Assembly (NCBI RefSeq): GCF_029522115.1
Contig: NZ_JAKWFK010000008.1
Coordinates: forward strand, 124,001-188,000
Direction: 5' to 3'
From: Trinickia sp. Y13
Lineage (GTDB): Bacteria; Pseudomonadota; Gammaproteobacteria; Burkholderiales; Burkholderiaceae
DNA: 64,000 nt
The notes beneath the pieces are model-generated. The model was not told the DNA's origin, made no database searches, and saw only the letters and a list, made by a program, of their open reading frames with translations. The stretch's first letter is position 1, and every line of letters starts with the position of its first letter. Shown piece by piece: positions 26,766 to 36,013 of the stretch. The position numbers and the translations under genes were made by a program.

Positions 26766-27743
26766 TCACACGCGGATTTTGATAATGTTGCGCATCCACA
26801 TCACGCCCGCCACCATGATGACCGCCATCCCCGCAAGCATCTTCTGGCCGAGCGGATCTTCCCATAGCACCGGAAGGAACTTCGGATTGAAGATCATGAC
26901 GGCGCCGCCGGTCACGAACGGAAGCAGACAAAGCACCCACGCCGACAACTTTCCTTCCGCGGCCAGCACGCGCACCTTGTCGAAGAGCTTGAAACGCTCG
27001 CGGATCAGAAAGCCAATACCGTCGAGCACCTCTGCCAGATTGCCGCCCGTTTCTCGCTGAATCAGCACGGCGATCACGAAGTACCGCAAATCGCGAATCG
27101 GTACGCGGTTTGCCAGATTCAGCAAAGCCTCGTTCATTGGCACGCCGTAGTTGATTTCATCGAAGGTGATCCGGAATTCACCGCCCATCGGTTCGGCGAA
27201 TTCCGAGGCCACCATGCCGATGGCGCTGGCGAACGAGTGCCCCGCACGCAGGGCGCGGCTCAACGTATCGGCAACGTCGGGCAGTTGCTTTTCCAGCTTA
27301 TGCAGCCGTTTGTTCCGCAGGCGCAGGATATTGAAGTAGGGAAGGGCGCCCACGAATAATGCGGCTATCGGACCGACCACCACGGGCACGGGCAAGAGGG
27401 CCGTTACCACGAGCGCACAAAACGCCAGGATCAGGCACGTGAGACCCAGCCGCGCGGCGCTGGTACGCGTGCCCGATTGCTGCAGCAGAAGATCGAGCGA
27501 TTTCGCGCGCGGCATCTGCAGCATCAGCTTTTCGAAGAAGCTGCCATCCTTGAGCACATCGTTCTTCAGAATCGACAAGCGTTCCTTGCTCGCGTGTCCG
27601 CCCGCCGACAATGCGCGGATGCGTGAGTCGATGCGCCGTGCCGCGGGACCATGGCGGCTGTTCCACCAGACGTAGATGGCTTCGAACGCTAGCACGACGG
27701 CTACGAACATCAAGACGATGAATGTGTAGAAGATCGAATCCAT
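26766..27743 (-). CDS. tadB: Tad pilus inner-membrane platform protein TadB
   Basis: Platform partner of TadC, 325 residues. N-terminal membrane helix (FYTFIVLMFVAVVLAFEAIY), further helices near 100-145, a T2SSF domain with QLPDVADTLSRALRAGHSF and ALLNLANRVPIRDLRYFVIA, and a C-terminal pair of helices. Standard length. It follows tadA by 57 bases. Confidence 0.93.
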   Translation of the reverse strand: MDSIFYTFIVLMFVAVVLAFEAIYVWWNSRHGPAARRIDSRIRALSAGGHASKERLSILKNDVLKDGSFFEKLMLQMPRAKSLDLLLQQSGTRTSAARLGLTCLILAFCALVVTALLPVPVVVGPIAALFVGALPYFNILRLRNKRLHKLEKQLPDVADTLSRALRAGHSFASAIGMVASEFAEPMGGEFRITFDEINYGVPMNEALLNLANRVPIRDLRYFVIAVLIQRETGGNLAEVLDGIGFLIRERFKLFDKVRVLAAEGKLSAWVLCLLPFVTGGAVMIFNPKFLPVLWEDPLGQKMLAGMAVIMVAGVMWMRNIIKIRV

Positions 27744-27800
27744 GCTGGCCTCCCCGGTTCCGGCAGCTTAGACAGCGTGCCCGGTTGTTTCGCTACTTGA

Positions 27801-29168
27801 CTACTTGGTGTCGAATCGCCGCGCGGGGTCGTAGAGCTGATCGGGAAGATTGATCCCGAACGCTTGCAGTCGATCGACGAATTTAGGCCGCACCCCGGTC
27901 GCACAGAAATAGCCGCGTACGTTACCGTTTGGATCGAGACCCGTTCGCTTGAAGGCAAAAATCTCCTGCATGTTGATGACTTCGCCTTCCATCCCGGTCA
28001 GCTCCTGGATGCTCACGATCTTGCGCCGGCCGTCGTTGAGCCGCGTAGCCTGGATGACGACGTGAATCGCCGATGCGATTTGCTGGCGCATTGTTTTCGG
28101 CGGAAGCGACATCCCCGCCATGTTGATCATGTTCTCGAGGCGCGTAAGGGCATCGCGCGGGGTATTCGCATGGATCGTCGCAAGCGATCCCTCGTGGCCG
28201 GTGTTCATGGCGGCGAGCATGTCGAGGGCTTCGGCGCCGCGCACCTCACCCAGAATGATTCGGTCAGGACGCATCCGCAAGGCGTTGCGCACCAGTGTGC
28301 GTTGCGTGATCTCGCCACGCCCCTCGATATTCGGAGGGCGTGTCTCGAGCCTGGCCACATGAGGCTGGCGAAGCTGAAGTTCCGCCGCGTCCTCAATCGT
28401 GATGATGCGCTCGTCGGCCGGGATGAAGCCCGACAGGATGTTCAGAAGCGTCGTCTTGCCGCTGCCGGTGCCGCCCGAGATGAGGATGTTGACCTTGGCG
28501 CGCGCCAGAGCGTCGAGGAGTTCGGCCATGGGCGGGGTGAGGGTCTGCAACTCGATCAGATCCGACACCTGCAATGGATTGACGGCGAAGCGCCTGATCG
28601 ACACGAGCGGCCCATCTACGGCGGACGGGGGGATGATTGCGTTGACGCGCGATCCGTCCGGCAGTCGCGCATCGACCATCGGGCTCGATTCGTCGATGCG
28701 CCGTCCGACGCGTGACACGATCTTCTCGATCACTTTCATCAGGTGCGCATCGTCGTAGAACGTGACATCGGTCAGTTCAAGGCGTCCTTTGCGTTCGACA
28801 TACGTTTGTTGAAACGTATTGACCAATATGTCGGATATGCCTGGGTCGCGTAGCAGCACTTCCAGGGGACCGAAGCCGAACATTTCATCGTAGACGTCGA
28901 CGACGAGTTGCTTGCGCTCCGGGTCGTTGGCGGGCGCTCTTTCCTCGTCGAGGATGCGCATGATGAGTGCGGTGAGTTCCTGACGAACGAGGTCCGGTGA
29001 TAGACGCGCGAGGCGTTCGAGTTCGACGCGCTCGAGCACCAGTTGGTGGACTTCGCGCTTGAGCTTCTGGTACGAGCTGCGGGCCATGCCATTGTGCGAG
29101 CTTCCCACTGGGGCGCGTTCGCCGAGCGGCTGCACGGATTGGTTGGAAATCTGCTCACGTAGCAACAT
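27801..29168 (-). CDS. tadA: Tad pilus assembly ATPase TadA/CpaF
   Basis: Hexameric secretion ATPase that powers pilus extension, and retraction in CpaF systems. It has 455 residues. Walker A is [13 protein letters not shown], Walker B lies in [14 protein letters not shown], and the His box is [17 protein letters not shown]. The N-terminal [18 protein letters not shown] region is typical of CpaF. No missing residues seen. Confidence 0.95.
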   Translation of the reverse strand: MLLREQISNQSVQPLGERAPVGSSHNGMARSSYQKLKREVHQLVLERVELERLARLSPDLVRQELTALIMRILDEERAPANDPERKQLVVDVYDEMFGFGPLEVLLRDPGISDILVNTFQQTYVERKGRLELTDVTFYDDAHLMKVIEKIVSRVGRRIDESSPMVDARLPDGSRVNAIIPPSAVDGPLVSIRRFAVNPLQVSDLIELQTLTPPMAELLDALARAKVNILISGGTGSGKTTLLNILSGFIPADERIITIEDAAELQLRQPHVARLETRPPNIEGRGEITQRTLVRNALRMRPDRIILGEVRGAEALDMLAAMNTGHEGSLATIHANTPRDALTRLENMINMAGMSLPPKTMRQQIASAIHVVIQATRLNDGRRKIVSIQELTGMEGEVINMQEIFAFKRTGLDPNGNVRGYFCATGVRPKFVDRLQAFGINLPDQLYDPARRFDTK

Positions 29169-29192
29169 GGTGTTCTCCTCGTTCTGCGTTCA

Positions 29193-30404
29193 TTACATGG
29201 AGGTCTTGAGCTTGGGGGCGGCAAGGCGGCTGAACAACCCGGACCGCCGTTCGGCGTTTTCCTTGTGCCCTTGCGAGAGCGCTTGCGTCCCACAGGCGAT
29301 ATCCGCCGCGAATTGCTGCAGACCGCGCGATACGCCGCTCTTGCGGCTGACCTCGAAAACGGGCAGGCCGTGGTTCACCGCCTCCGTGACGACTTCGTTG
29401 TCCTCGGGCAGCACGAGGTGAGGCGACATGTCGAGCACTTCCTCGAGGGCCGCCTTTTCGCGCTCCGCGTGGCGCGTATATCGGTTGACCAACAATTTCA
29501 GGTGTGAGTAGGGATACCCGAGCGATGTCAGGATCTCCTGGAGACGCCGGCCTGCCCGGGCATACAACATGCCGGGCTGCAACACGACGTGAATTTCGTC
29601 GCTGCGATCGAGTGCGACGATCGAAAGCTGATTGATGGACTGCCCGAGATCGAAGATGACGAAATCGTATCGGGGAGCGGCTACCCCGAGCATCCATTCG
29701 AGTCGGTCGTTTTGGACATCGGCTGCCTTGACCGGATCGCCTGCGCCTGCGAGCAGGTCGAACGTGTCGCTCACGTGCATGAGGCTCGCATCCAAAAACG
29801 CCGAATCCATCCGTTCGATGTTTCCGCACACCTGCGGTAGCGTTGAAGGGGCGCTGTCGTTTGAGAGAAGAAACGATGCGTCGCCATACAGTTGATTGAG
29901 ATCGACGAGCAGCACGCGCTTTTTCTGAAACGTGGACAGTGCATAGGCGACGTTGCAGGCAATGAACGTGGTCCCCACGCCGCCCTTGCATGACATGAAG
30001 GACAAGACGCGAGTCACATGCCCACTCTGCAGCATGCGGCTTTGCTCGACGCGGTGCAGCGCCTCGCACAGCGAATGCTTGTCTAGCGGCCACGCGAGCA
30101 CGTCGCGAACGCCCGCACGCATCGCTTCGATGAGCGTCTGCTGCGACGTGTCCGGAGTCAGCAGGATGCAGGTCAGCCGCGTCATGCGCTGACATAGACT
30201 CGCGATGACAGGTAACTGCGCGTCTTGCAGCGTGACTGCGTCGACGATCAGTACGTCGAATGATTCCAAGCTGTCGCCGCGCTCGGCGAGTTGCGCCGGG
30301 GTTCCAACGATGCGCGTCGTCCGGTAGCTGCCGCATTCGCCGATGTGGCGCACGATCTGGGCAAGGCGCGAGGCGTCGCTTGAGATGCTGAGGATATCGA
30401 TCAT
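29193..30404 (-). CDS. tadZ: Tad pilus localisation ATPase TadZ/CpaE
   Basis: MinD-like protein that marks the site of pilus assembly. It has 403 residues: a receiver-like N-terminus (about 1-120; FDVLIVDAVTL) and a ParA/MinD domain. The deviant Walker A reads KGGVGTTFIACN, with Thr where MinD has the second Lys, as in many TadZ proteins. FVIFDLGQSINQLS is the switch region. The last base of its start codon is 25 bases beyond the TadF stop. Confidence 0.92.
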   Translation of the reverse strand: MIDILSISSDASRLAQIVRHIGECGSYRTTRIVGTPAQLAERGDSLESFDVLIVDAVTLQDAQLPVIASLCQRMTRLTCILLTPDTSQQTLIEAMRAGVRDVLAWPLDKHSLCEALHRVEQSRMLQSGHVTRVLSFMSCKGGVGTTFIACNVAYALSTFQKKRVLLVDLNQLYGDASFLLSNDSAPSTLPQVCGNIERMDSAFLDASLMHVSDTFDLLAGAGDPVKAADVQNDRLEWMLGVAAPRYDFVIFDLGQSINQLSIVALDRSDEIHVVLQPGMLYARAGRRLQEILTSLGYPYSHLKLLVNRYTRHAEREKAALEEVLDMSPHLVLPEDNEVVTEAVNHGLPVFEVSRKSGVSRGLQQFAADIACGTQALSQGHKENAERRSGLFSRLAAPKLKTSM

Positions 30405-30429
30405 GATGTTTCTGCCCGAGCTATCAAGA

Positions 30430-30894
30430 TTATTGACATACGTTGCCGCCTGTCGACGTCGCGAGACTTTCGCGGGGCAACGTGGTGGTGAGGGGCGGCA
30501 TGGCGAGCGTGATCGGAAGGAACGGGATCATCATCTTCACGCTTACGTTGGTGACGCTGACCGTAACGAACGTGCAGGTGCTGCGCGCCGTGCTCGGGTC
30601 AGAGTCGCAGCCGGACGGGGTGTAGCTAAGATTCACGTTCGACGAGGCAAGCAAGGGCAGCAACCCGGTGATCCTGGACTTGATGATCGACGCATCGGCG
30701 TCGCACACAGCGGCGGTGCGTGCGCCGAGTCGCACGGCTTCGCTCGCGGTATTCCAGTAGAACAGCGCGCGACCGAATTCGAGAATACCGATCAACAACG
30801 TGCAAAACAGTGCGACAACGATCGCAAACTCCACGAGGGCCGCGCCGCGCTGGTTGCGCCTCCGGGAGGCGAAGGATCGCGAATGCGGCTTCAT
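30430..30894 (-). CDS. tadF: TadE/TadF-like minor pseudopilin (second copy)
   Basis: A 154-residue minor pilin-like protein. N-terminal basic stretch then GAALVEFAIVVALFCTLLIGILEFGRALFYW, the TadE signature helix with Glu at position 5 after the processing site. The mature part has Cys pairs in AAVCDAD and SGCDSD/STCTF. ATG 30894 (MKPHSRSFASRR) overlaps the tadE stop (ATGA). It caps or initiates the Flp pilus; exact role by family. Confidence 0.88.
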   Translation of the reverse strand: MKPHSRSFASRRRNQRGAALVEFAIVVALFCTLLIGILEFGRALFYWNTASEAVRLGARTAAVCDADASIIKSRITGLLPLLASSNVNLSYTPSGCDSDPSTARSTCTFVTVSVTNVSVKMMIPFLPITLAMPPLTTTLPRESLATSTGGNVCQ

Positions 30895-31430
30895 GATTCT
30901 TGCCTCATCACGGTGGAGATGTTGCCGAAGATGAGCCCCTGCAGATTGAAGAACGTCTCGATCGGCGTGTACGGGTAGCCTTTGATCTTGACCTCGACGA
31001 GGTTGACGCTGCCCGTTGGTGTTCCGCTGGCCGCGCCGTTGTTCGTGTCGTAAGTCGGGACGCCGGCGAATTGCGGGGGATCGGTGGCATCCTGGCATCC
31101 GGTGGTGTGGGACGCGTCGCAGACGACGATCATGGAGGTCGTCAAGCCATCGACGAGCGGCGTCGCCGAGCCGCTCGGGCAGGGTGAGCTGCCATACACC
31201 GCGAGACACTGGGCATCGGCCACGGGGTAGGCGGGATCTGTCGATAGGTACATCGACAGAAAGCGCGCGGCGTCTCGTGTCGACTTGGTGAGCGCCTCAT
31301 ACTGGTAGAAGGCCCGGCCGAATTCGGCAACGCCCATAGCGAGCAACAGCAGCGGGACTACTACGATGGCAAATTCCACCATCGCTGCGCCGCGCATGCG
31401 TTTGAGACTGGTACGGTGGTTTTTCATCAT
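30891..31430 (-). CDS. tadE: TadE-like minor pseudopilin
   Basis: A 179-residue minor pilin. The signature GAAMVEFAIVVVPLLLLAMGVAEFGRAFYQYEAL is at residues about 14-47, followed by a Ser/Gly/Thr-rich periplasmic region with three or more Cys (AQCLAVYGSSPCPSG, VVCDASHTTGC), probably disulfide-bonded. It overlaps tadF and follows the tadG-like gene by 8 bases. Codon 1 could be either of two adjacent Met. Confidence 0.88.
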   Translation of the reverse strand: MMKNHRTSLKRMRGAAMVEFAIVVVPLLLLAMGVAEFGRAFYQYEALTKSTRDAARFLSMYLSTDPAYPVADAQCLAVYGSSPCPSGSATPLVDGLTTSMIVVCDASHTTGCQDATDPPQFAGVPTYDTNNGAASGTPTGSVNLVEVKIKGYPYTPIETFFNLQGLIFGNISTVMRQES

Positions 31431-31438
31431 CGCCTCGC

Positions 31439-32689
31439 TTATTGCACCAACACGGGAACGAGCGGGCCGACCGAAGACCCGTCACCGGGAATGCCCTGCG
31501 TGGCGCACGGGACGCTTGCATCGGTCGACTTGCCTTCGTATTCCAGATGGACCGCCGAGGCCGCGCCGCCACTGTCCATCGGATCTAGCATCAGGACGCA
31601 GTCCCACCAAGCGATCTGAGCCTGATGGCCGCTCAGCAATTGTGTGCAGTCGACTTCGGGGGCGAGCGCGAGCCGTCGATCGGCGCCAGCTGAATAGGTC
31701 GTCCCCGACCACGATCCACTCGTGTTGACGCCTGCTGCTGCGTCCCCCTGATAGGCGGTGAACGTCGAGCGCTTGCTGACGAAATCGCTATAGGCGTTGC
31801 TTTGAGCGGGCCAACTCGTGGCCGTATAGGCGAATCCGGTGAAGTCCGGTGTCGCGGTGGCTTGGGAATAGGGGTTCGCATAAATGCCGAATCGCGAGTT
31901 CCATGCGCCGGTGTCCGTAACCTTGTTTCCCGGCGAGCCGATACTCGAGCCGATCGCCGGCAGCGCGCAGTAGTTGCCGGTCAACTCTTTCCTGACGGAA
32001 ACCGCGCTGTTGCTACCGTCGAGGGCTGCCCAGCCGAAATTGCCCGGGCCGTAGGTGGGCGGCGAGCCGGTTTTGGACGCGATCCACTGGCCGCGTGTAT
32101 AGCTCTGGCCCGCTATTGGCGGACTGACCTGAGTCCCGGCTTTGCAGACGAACACAGGAATGGCGCAGGTGGTTTGAGCGGGGCTGATCGTGGCGACGGC
32201 CATTGTTGATACCGACGCGTTGGCAACCGAGTTGCCCGGCAGGACATCGAGCACCTGGGCAAACCAGTTGGAAATGTTCGATAACGAGGTCGTGCACTTC
32301 ACGTACTTCATGGCCGAAGGATTGGCAACCGAGCCCTTTGGCAGGAACGGATTGGTCAGCGAATCGCTGAACGTCACGTTGCTGTCGGTTGCCAACTGTA
32401 CCGGGGTGCTCTGAAAAAACACGCGATTGAGGTTGCCGGCGGTGATGCCGGCCGCCTCCGATACCGAGAGGTTGATCGTGGCGCCTGTGAGATCGCGAAC
32501 TGCCGCGAGCGCGCAGGCGTCCGCACTGTTCTGCAGCTCGCTTCTCACGATGTAGAGCTTGCCGAGGTCGAGCGCGAGCCCGACCACCCCGATCAGCACC
32601 GCAAGGGACAGCGCGACGATGACCGCCACCGCGCCGCCTTGAGTGCGTCGAGTCCTTCTTGGTATGCCTGATTGCCATTGGCGACGCAT
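31439..32689 (-). CDS. tadG: TadG-like pilus-associated protein
   Basis: A 416-residue protein anchored by one N-terminal helix: GGAVAVIVALSLAVLIGVVGLALDLG, then KLYIVRSELQNSADACALAAV, the typical TadG/TadE-like start. The large periplasmic part is Ser/Thr/Asn-rich with several Cys. No clear vWA metal site (DxSxS) is visible, unlike some TadG. The role is in pilus anchoring or adhesion by family position. Confidence 0.85.
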   Translation of the reverse strand: MRRQWQSGIPRRTRRTQGGAVAVIVALSLAVLIGVVGLALDLGKLYIVRSELQNSADACALAAVRDLTGATINLSVSEAAGITAGNLNRVFFQSTPVQLATDSNVTFSDSLTNPFLPKGSVANPSAMKYVKCTTSLSNISNWFAQVLDVLPGNSVANASVSTMAVATISPAQTTCAIPVFVCKAGTQVSPPIAGQSYTRGQWIASKTGSPPTYGPGNFGWAALDGSNSAVSVRKELTGNYCALPAIGSSIGSPGNKVTDTGAWNSRFGIYANPYSQATATPDFTGFAYTATSWPAQSNAYSDFVSKRSTFTAYQGDAAAGVNTSGSWSGTTYSAGADRRLALAPEVDCTQLLSGHQAQIAWWDCVLMLDPMDSGGAASAVHLEYEGKSTDASVPCATQGIPGDGSSVGPLVPVLVQ

Positions 32690-32716
32690 GATGACTTCCC
32701 CCCTCGATTGATTGCT

Positions 32717-33046
32717 TTACTGGCTCCCGCCGCCGCCGCCACCACTGCCACCGCCGTTTCCGACACCGATCACCAACGGCGTGAACGTTGTCGGCGGCGA
32801 GTCGAACGACTTCTGGTACTGGCCCATTGCCGAGTTTGCGGCCTTGCCGTCGATGCCCGGTTTCGACGGGTTGCGTGCACCCGCGTCCGGATCGATGACT
32901 TGCGCTTGCGTCACGGTTTTGACCGCTTCGCCGAAGTGCGCGTCCCAGATCGGCGAACTCGACATGCAGCCGCTGAGGGCGGCACAGGCCGGGGCCGCGA
33001 CGATGAAGAGGGCGCGGCGCGCGAAAAGATAACGATTGACTTTCAT
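32717..33046 (-). CDS. Small tad-locus lipoprotein
   Basis: A 109-residue lipoprotein with lipobox ALSGC (modified Cys near residue 27). The mature part starts MSSSPIWDAHFGEAVKTV and ends in a glycine-rich stretch (VGNGGGSGGGGGGSQ). It sits between the secretin and tadG genes, where other tad loci carry small outer-membrane helpers (RcpB/CpaD position). I cannot assign it to those families from sequence. It may help the secretin reach the outer membrane. Confidence 0.75.
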   Translation of the reverse strand: MKVNRYLFARRALFIVAAPACAALSGCMSSSPIWDAHFGEAVKTVTQAQVIDPDAGARNPSKPGIDGKAANSAMGQYQKSFDSPPTTFTPLVIGVGNGGGSGGGGGGSQ

Positions 33047-33068
33047 GAGATTCCCCTTGACGCGAGCG

Positions 33069-35027
33069 TTACTGCTTGGCTGAACCGTTCGATTCCTTCG
33101 ACATCGCGAGCTCGCCGCGCTTTTGATCTGCGTCCAGGCGTGCCGCAGTCCGTTCGATGCGATCAATGCGAGCCGCGTCGTCGTCGATTGCTGCCGCATC
33201 CGTGGTTGGAGACTGTGTCGCAGGCGCTGACGGTGATGTGTGAGGCGTGGTCGGCCTGCCAGATTCCGAGTGGGGCAGGAGTGCGGCAGTGATGTCGGCA
33301 GTCGGTACGGGCTGTGACACGGCCGGTGACGGAACGGGTGTGGACGTTGCCGATTCGGTTTCATTGGGCGCTATCGCCGCGGGCGGTTGCGTCGTCGAAC
33401 TGGATGGCGGAGTGCTCGGTGGCGTCGAGGTGCCCGCCGGCGCCGCAAGCGACTGCGTCGACGAACTTGCCGGTGCGTTCGACGCGCCCGGTACCGCGGC
33501 GGGGGCCATGCGCTGCTTGGCGCCTCGACCTTCCATGTTGCCGGTCGCGTAGATATCCGCCTCGCTCGGTTGCGTGAAGGTGTCGGTCGGCAACGGAAGA
33601 TTCGGGTTCGCCATGGGTTTGACGAGATGCGGCGTGATGATGAACACGAGCTCGGTACGGTCCTGCTGGAAGTTCGTGCTGCGCAGCAATGCACCGATGA
33701 CAGGTAACTCGCCCAAACCCGGAAGCGCCTTCAACGTGCCGGTGATGTTGTTGCCGATGAGGCCGCCGATAGCGAACGACTCGCCGTCGTTCATCTGTAC
33801 CGTCGTCGCCGCCCGGCGCGTCGTGATGAGCGGAAGGACCGCCGTCGCACTCGTGCCCGCCGCGCTCACCGCAACGCCCGTGGGCGACAGCTCCGATACT
33901 TCCGGGGCCACCTTCAGGTTGATGCGGCCATTGGCCAGCACCGTCGGCGTGAACTTCAGGCCCACGCCGAACTCCTCTTCTTGCAGCGTGATCGTCGTTC
34001 CGCCGTTCGAGTTGCTTTGCGGTACCGGAATGAACACGCGGCCGCCGGCCAGGAACGAGGCTTCCTGACCGCTGACCGTCACGAGGTTCGGCTCGGCGAG
34101 AATCTTGGTCAGCTCGTCGGTCTTCTGCGCATCGATTGCTCCCGAGAAGGGCAGCTTGTTCGCCTTGCTGCCCGCGATGACCGTCTGTGCGCCGGTCAGC
34201 AAGCTGCTCACCAAGGCGCCGGTCCAGCTTCCGAAGCCGCCCTGAAGGTTGAGCGACGAACCAAGCTGATTGACGACCGTCTTCGCCACTTCGGCAACCT
34301 TCACCTCGAGCATGACTTGCTGCGGCGAATCGACTGTCATCATGTTGAGCACGCCCGTCGAGCCGCCCGAGCTCGAAATTTGCTGAGTCGAACTGGCGCC
34401 TCCGGCATTCGATGTGCTCGATTGCGATTGCTGGGTGGGCTGTGACGACGCGTAGGCGTTGGCGATTTGCATTGCCTGCTGGGCGGCGGGTGCGCTCGAT
34501 ACATCGCCCGACAGCACCAGGTTGCCCGCCGCGGTCGTGACGCGAATGCCGCGTTCGGCAGGCATCAGTTGCCTGAGCGCATGTTGCAGCCCATCGGCGT
34601 CGATACCGACCATGACATCGATCATCTGGCAGGTACCGCTGCGCCCTTGGATGATCATGTTGGTCGTGCCGACGGACATTCCGACGATATACAACGTGCG
34701 CGGCGATACCAGCGTCGCCTGTGCAACTACCGGATTGCCGATCGTGCGCGCGAGTGTCGGTTCATCGAGCGAAACGAGGGTCGACTTCCCGACCGGCACG
34801 ACGACGCTCGTTCCTTCGCGCACTTCGCCCCTGCAATTCGGACCCCGCAGCGGCTGCGTGGCGGCTGATGCGCCCGCCTTTGGGTCCGCGTTGCCCTTGG
34901 TCGGCTCTTTGGCGACGACGGGCTGCATGCTCATCACCCCCGCTGCGACGAGAGCCGTCAATACCGCGCTGCCGGTCTTGCAGCGCCGCGGGCCCCCGCC
35001 CAAAATCAACCCCGTTCTCGTTTCCAT
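33069..35027 (-). CDS. rcpA: Tad outer-membrane secretin RcpA/CpaC
   Basis: Forms the outer-membrane gate for the Flp pilus. It has 652 residues: signal region, an N-terminal domain (GKSTLVSLDEPTLARTIGNP), a BON-like segment (GIRVTTAAGNLVLSGDVSSA), and the secretin core with ILAEPNLVTVSGQEASFLAGG, GVGLKFTPTVLANGRINLKV and ITPHLVKPM. An extra C-terminal tail of about 140 residues is Ser/Thr/Pro/Ala-rich and ends in a charged helix (RIDRIERTAARLDADQKR). The tail makes it longer than usual CpaC. A 119-base gap separates it from cpaB. Confidence 0.93.
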   Translation of the reverse strand: METRTGLILGGGPRRCKTGSAVLTALVAAGVMSMQPVVAKEPTKGNADPKAGASAATQPLRGPNCRGEVREGTSVVVPVGKSTLVSLDEPTLARTIGNPVVAQATLVSPRTLYIVGMSVGTTNMIIQGRSGTCQMIDVMVGIDADGLQHALRQLMPAERGIRVTTAAGNLVLSGDVSSAPAAQQAMQIANAYASSQPTQQSQSSTSNAGGASSTQQISSSGGSTGVLNMMTVDSPQQVMLEVKVAEVAKTVVNQLGSSLNLQGGFGSWTGALVSSLLTGAQTVIAGSKANKLPFSGAIDAQKTDELTKILAEPNLVTVSGQEASFLAGGRVFIPVPQSNSNGGTTITLQEEEFGVGLKFTPTVLANGRINLKVAPEVSELSPTGVAVSAAGTSATAVLPLITTRRAATTVQMNDGESFAIGGLIGNNITGTLKALPGLGELPVIGALLRSTNFQQDRTELVFIITPHLVKPMANPNLPLPTDTFTQPSEADIYATGNMEGRGAKQRMAPAAVPGASNAPASSSTQSLAAPAGTSTPPSTPPSSSTTQPPAAIAPNETESATSTPVPSPAVSQPVPTADITAALLPHSESGRPTTPHTSPSAPATQSPTTDAAAIDDDAARIDRIERTAARLDADQKRGELAMSKESNGSAKQ

Positions 35028-35146
35028 TTTTCGATGCCCCCGGTTACTGATGTCTGTGATACCTGTAATTGGCTAACTGATGCCGCGGTGTTATGTGCTT
35101 TTCACGTGCGCACGCCTATCGGTCCTCGCGTGCGCGGCGTTCATCG

Positions 35147-35977
35147 CTAGAAGCATTCTTCGCTGCCTGTCACCCCGGAAAGCACACCGACGCAGTCGCG
35201 CTTCGCGTGAGGGGCCGGGCGTGCTGCGACATAGCGCACGCGTGTCGTCGCAACCGGCGCCGAGGCAGCGACAGGGGCGGGGTGGCCGAGCAGCGTGAGC
35301 TTGGTCGCCCCGTTCGTCGCGAGCTGGTCTTTGTCCACTTGGTTGCGCAACACGAGCGATAGGGTGCCGACGCTGCGTGCGAGATCGAGTTTTTCCGCTT
35401 GATCCGGCGACACTTGAAGCGTGACCGCGTTGACGACCTTCGGTTGGGTGTCGTCGCGGCTCACCTGCTGCGCGACAGCCAAGACCAGAATCTTTTCGAG
35501 CACGATTTTCGAAATGCTCTGCTGGTCGCCTTTCCCGGGCTCTTGCGTGTTCACGATGACGTCGACATAGTTGCCCGGCAAGGCGAAGCCCGCCACGCCC
35601 ACCACGTCGTTCACTCGAACCGTGATGGCCCGGTCGCCTTTTTCGATCACCGCGGAGAGGCCGCCTTTCGTGCCGATCGGCGCGAGCTTCGTTTCGAGCA
35701 CGGGCTCTCCTCGAGCGAGGCTCGTGCGGAGCACGCGTCCGTCGAGCGGTTTGACATCGGTGAACGCCCCCGGCGGGACGCTGCCGGTCGGCCAGTTGAC
35801 GATGCGGATCATGTTGACGTTGAGCGGCTGGCCGAGATTGATGTCATCCCTCGCGACGGCGACGGGTGTGAGTGCACTCGACGAGGTGTGAATCAGCCAT
35901 CTGGATGCGAATACGACCGCCGCAAGGCCGGTGACCATGGCCACCGCCAGCATGATGAGAGCGCGACTGTTTTTCAT
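35147..35977 (-). CDS. cpaB: Tad pilus assembly protein CpaB/RcpC
   Basis: Periplasmic SAF-domain protein that supports the secretin. It has 276 residues: one N-terminal membrane helix (ALIMLAVAMVTGLAAVVFA), SAF domain with VARDDINLGQPLNVNMIRIV, then GDRAITVRVNDVVGVAGFALPGN, typical of CpaB. The C-terminus has a Cys pair (CVGVLSGVTGSEECF) that may be disulfide-linked. Confidence 0.92.
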   Translation of the reverse strand: MKNSRALIMLAVAMVTGLAAVVFASRWLIHTSSSALTPVAVARDDINLGQPLNVNMIRIVNWPTGSVPPGAFTDVKPLDGRVLRTSLARGEPVLETKLAPIGTKGGLSAVIEKGDRAITVRVNDVVGVAGFALPGNYVDVIVNTQEPGKGDQQSISKIVLEKILVLAVAQQVSRDDTQPKVVNAVTLQVSPDQAEKLDLARSVGTLSLVLRNQVDKDQLATNGATKLTLLGHPAPVAASAPVATTRVRYVAARPAPHAKRDCVGVLSGVTGSEECF

Positions 35978-36013
35978 GACGAGACTCCTGGTGGATCAAG
36001 GGACGAGCGCGGT

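Noticed and set aside
29930-30000. TadZ Walker A KGGVGTTF lacking the second Lys, seeming defect
   Set aside because: Degenerate Walker A is usual for TadZ/CpaE proteins.
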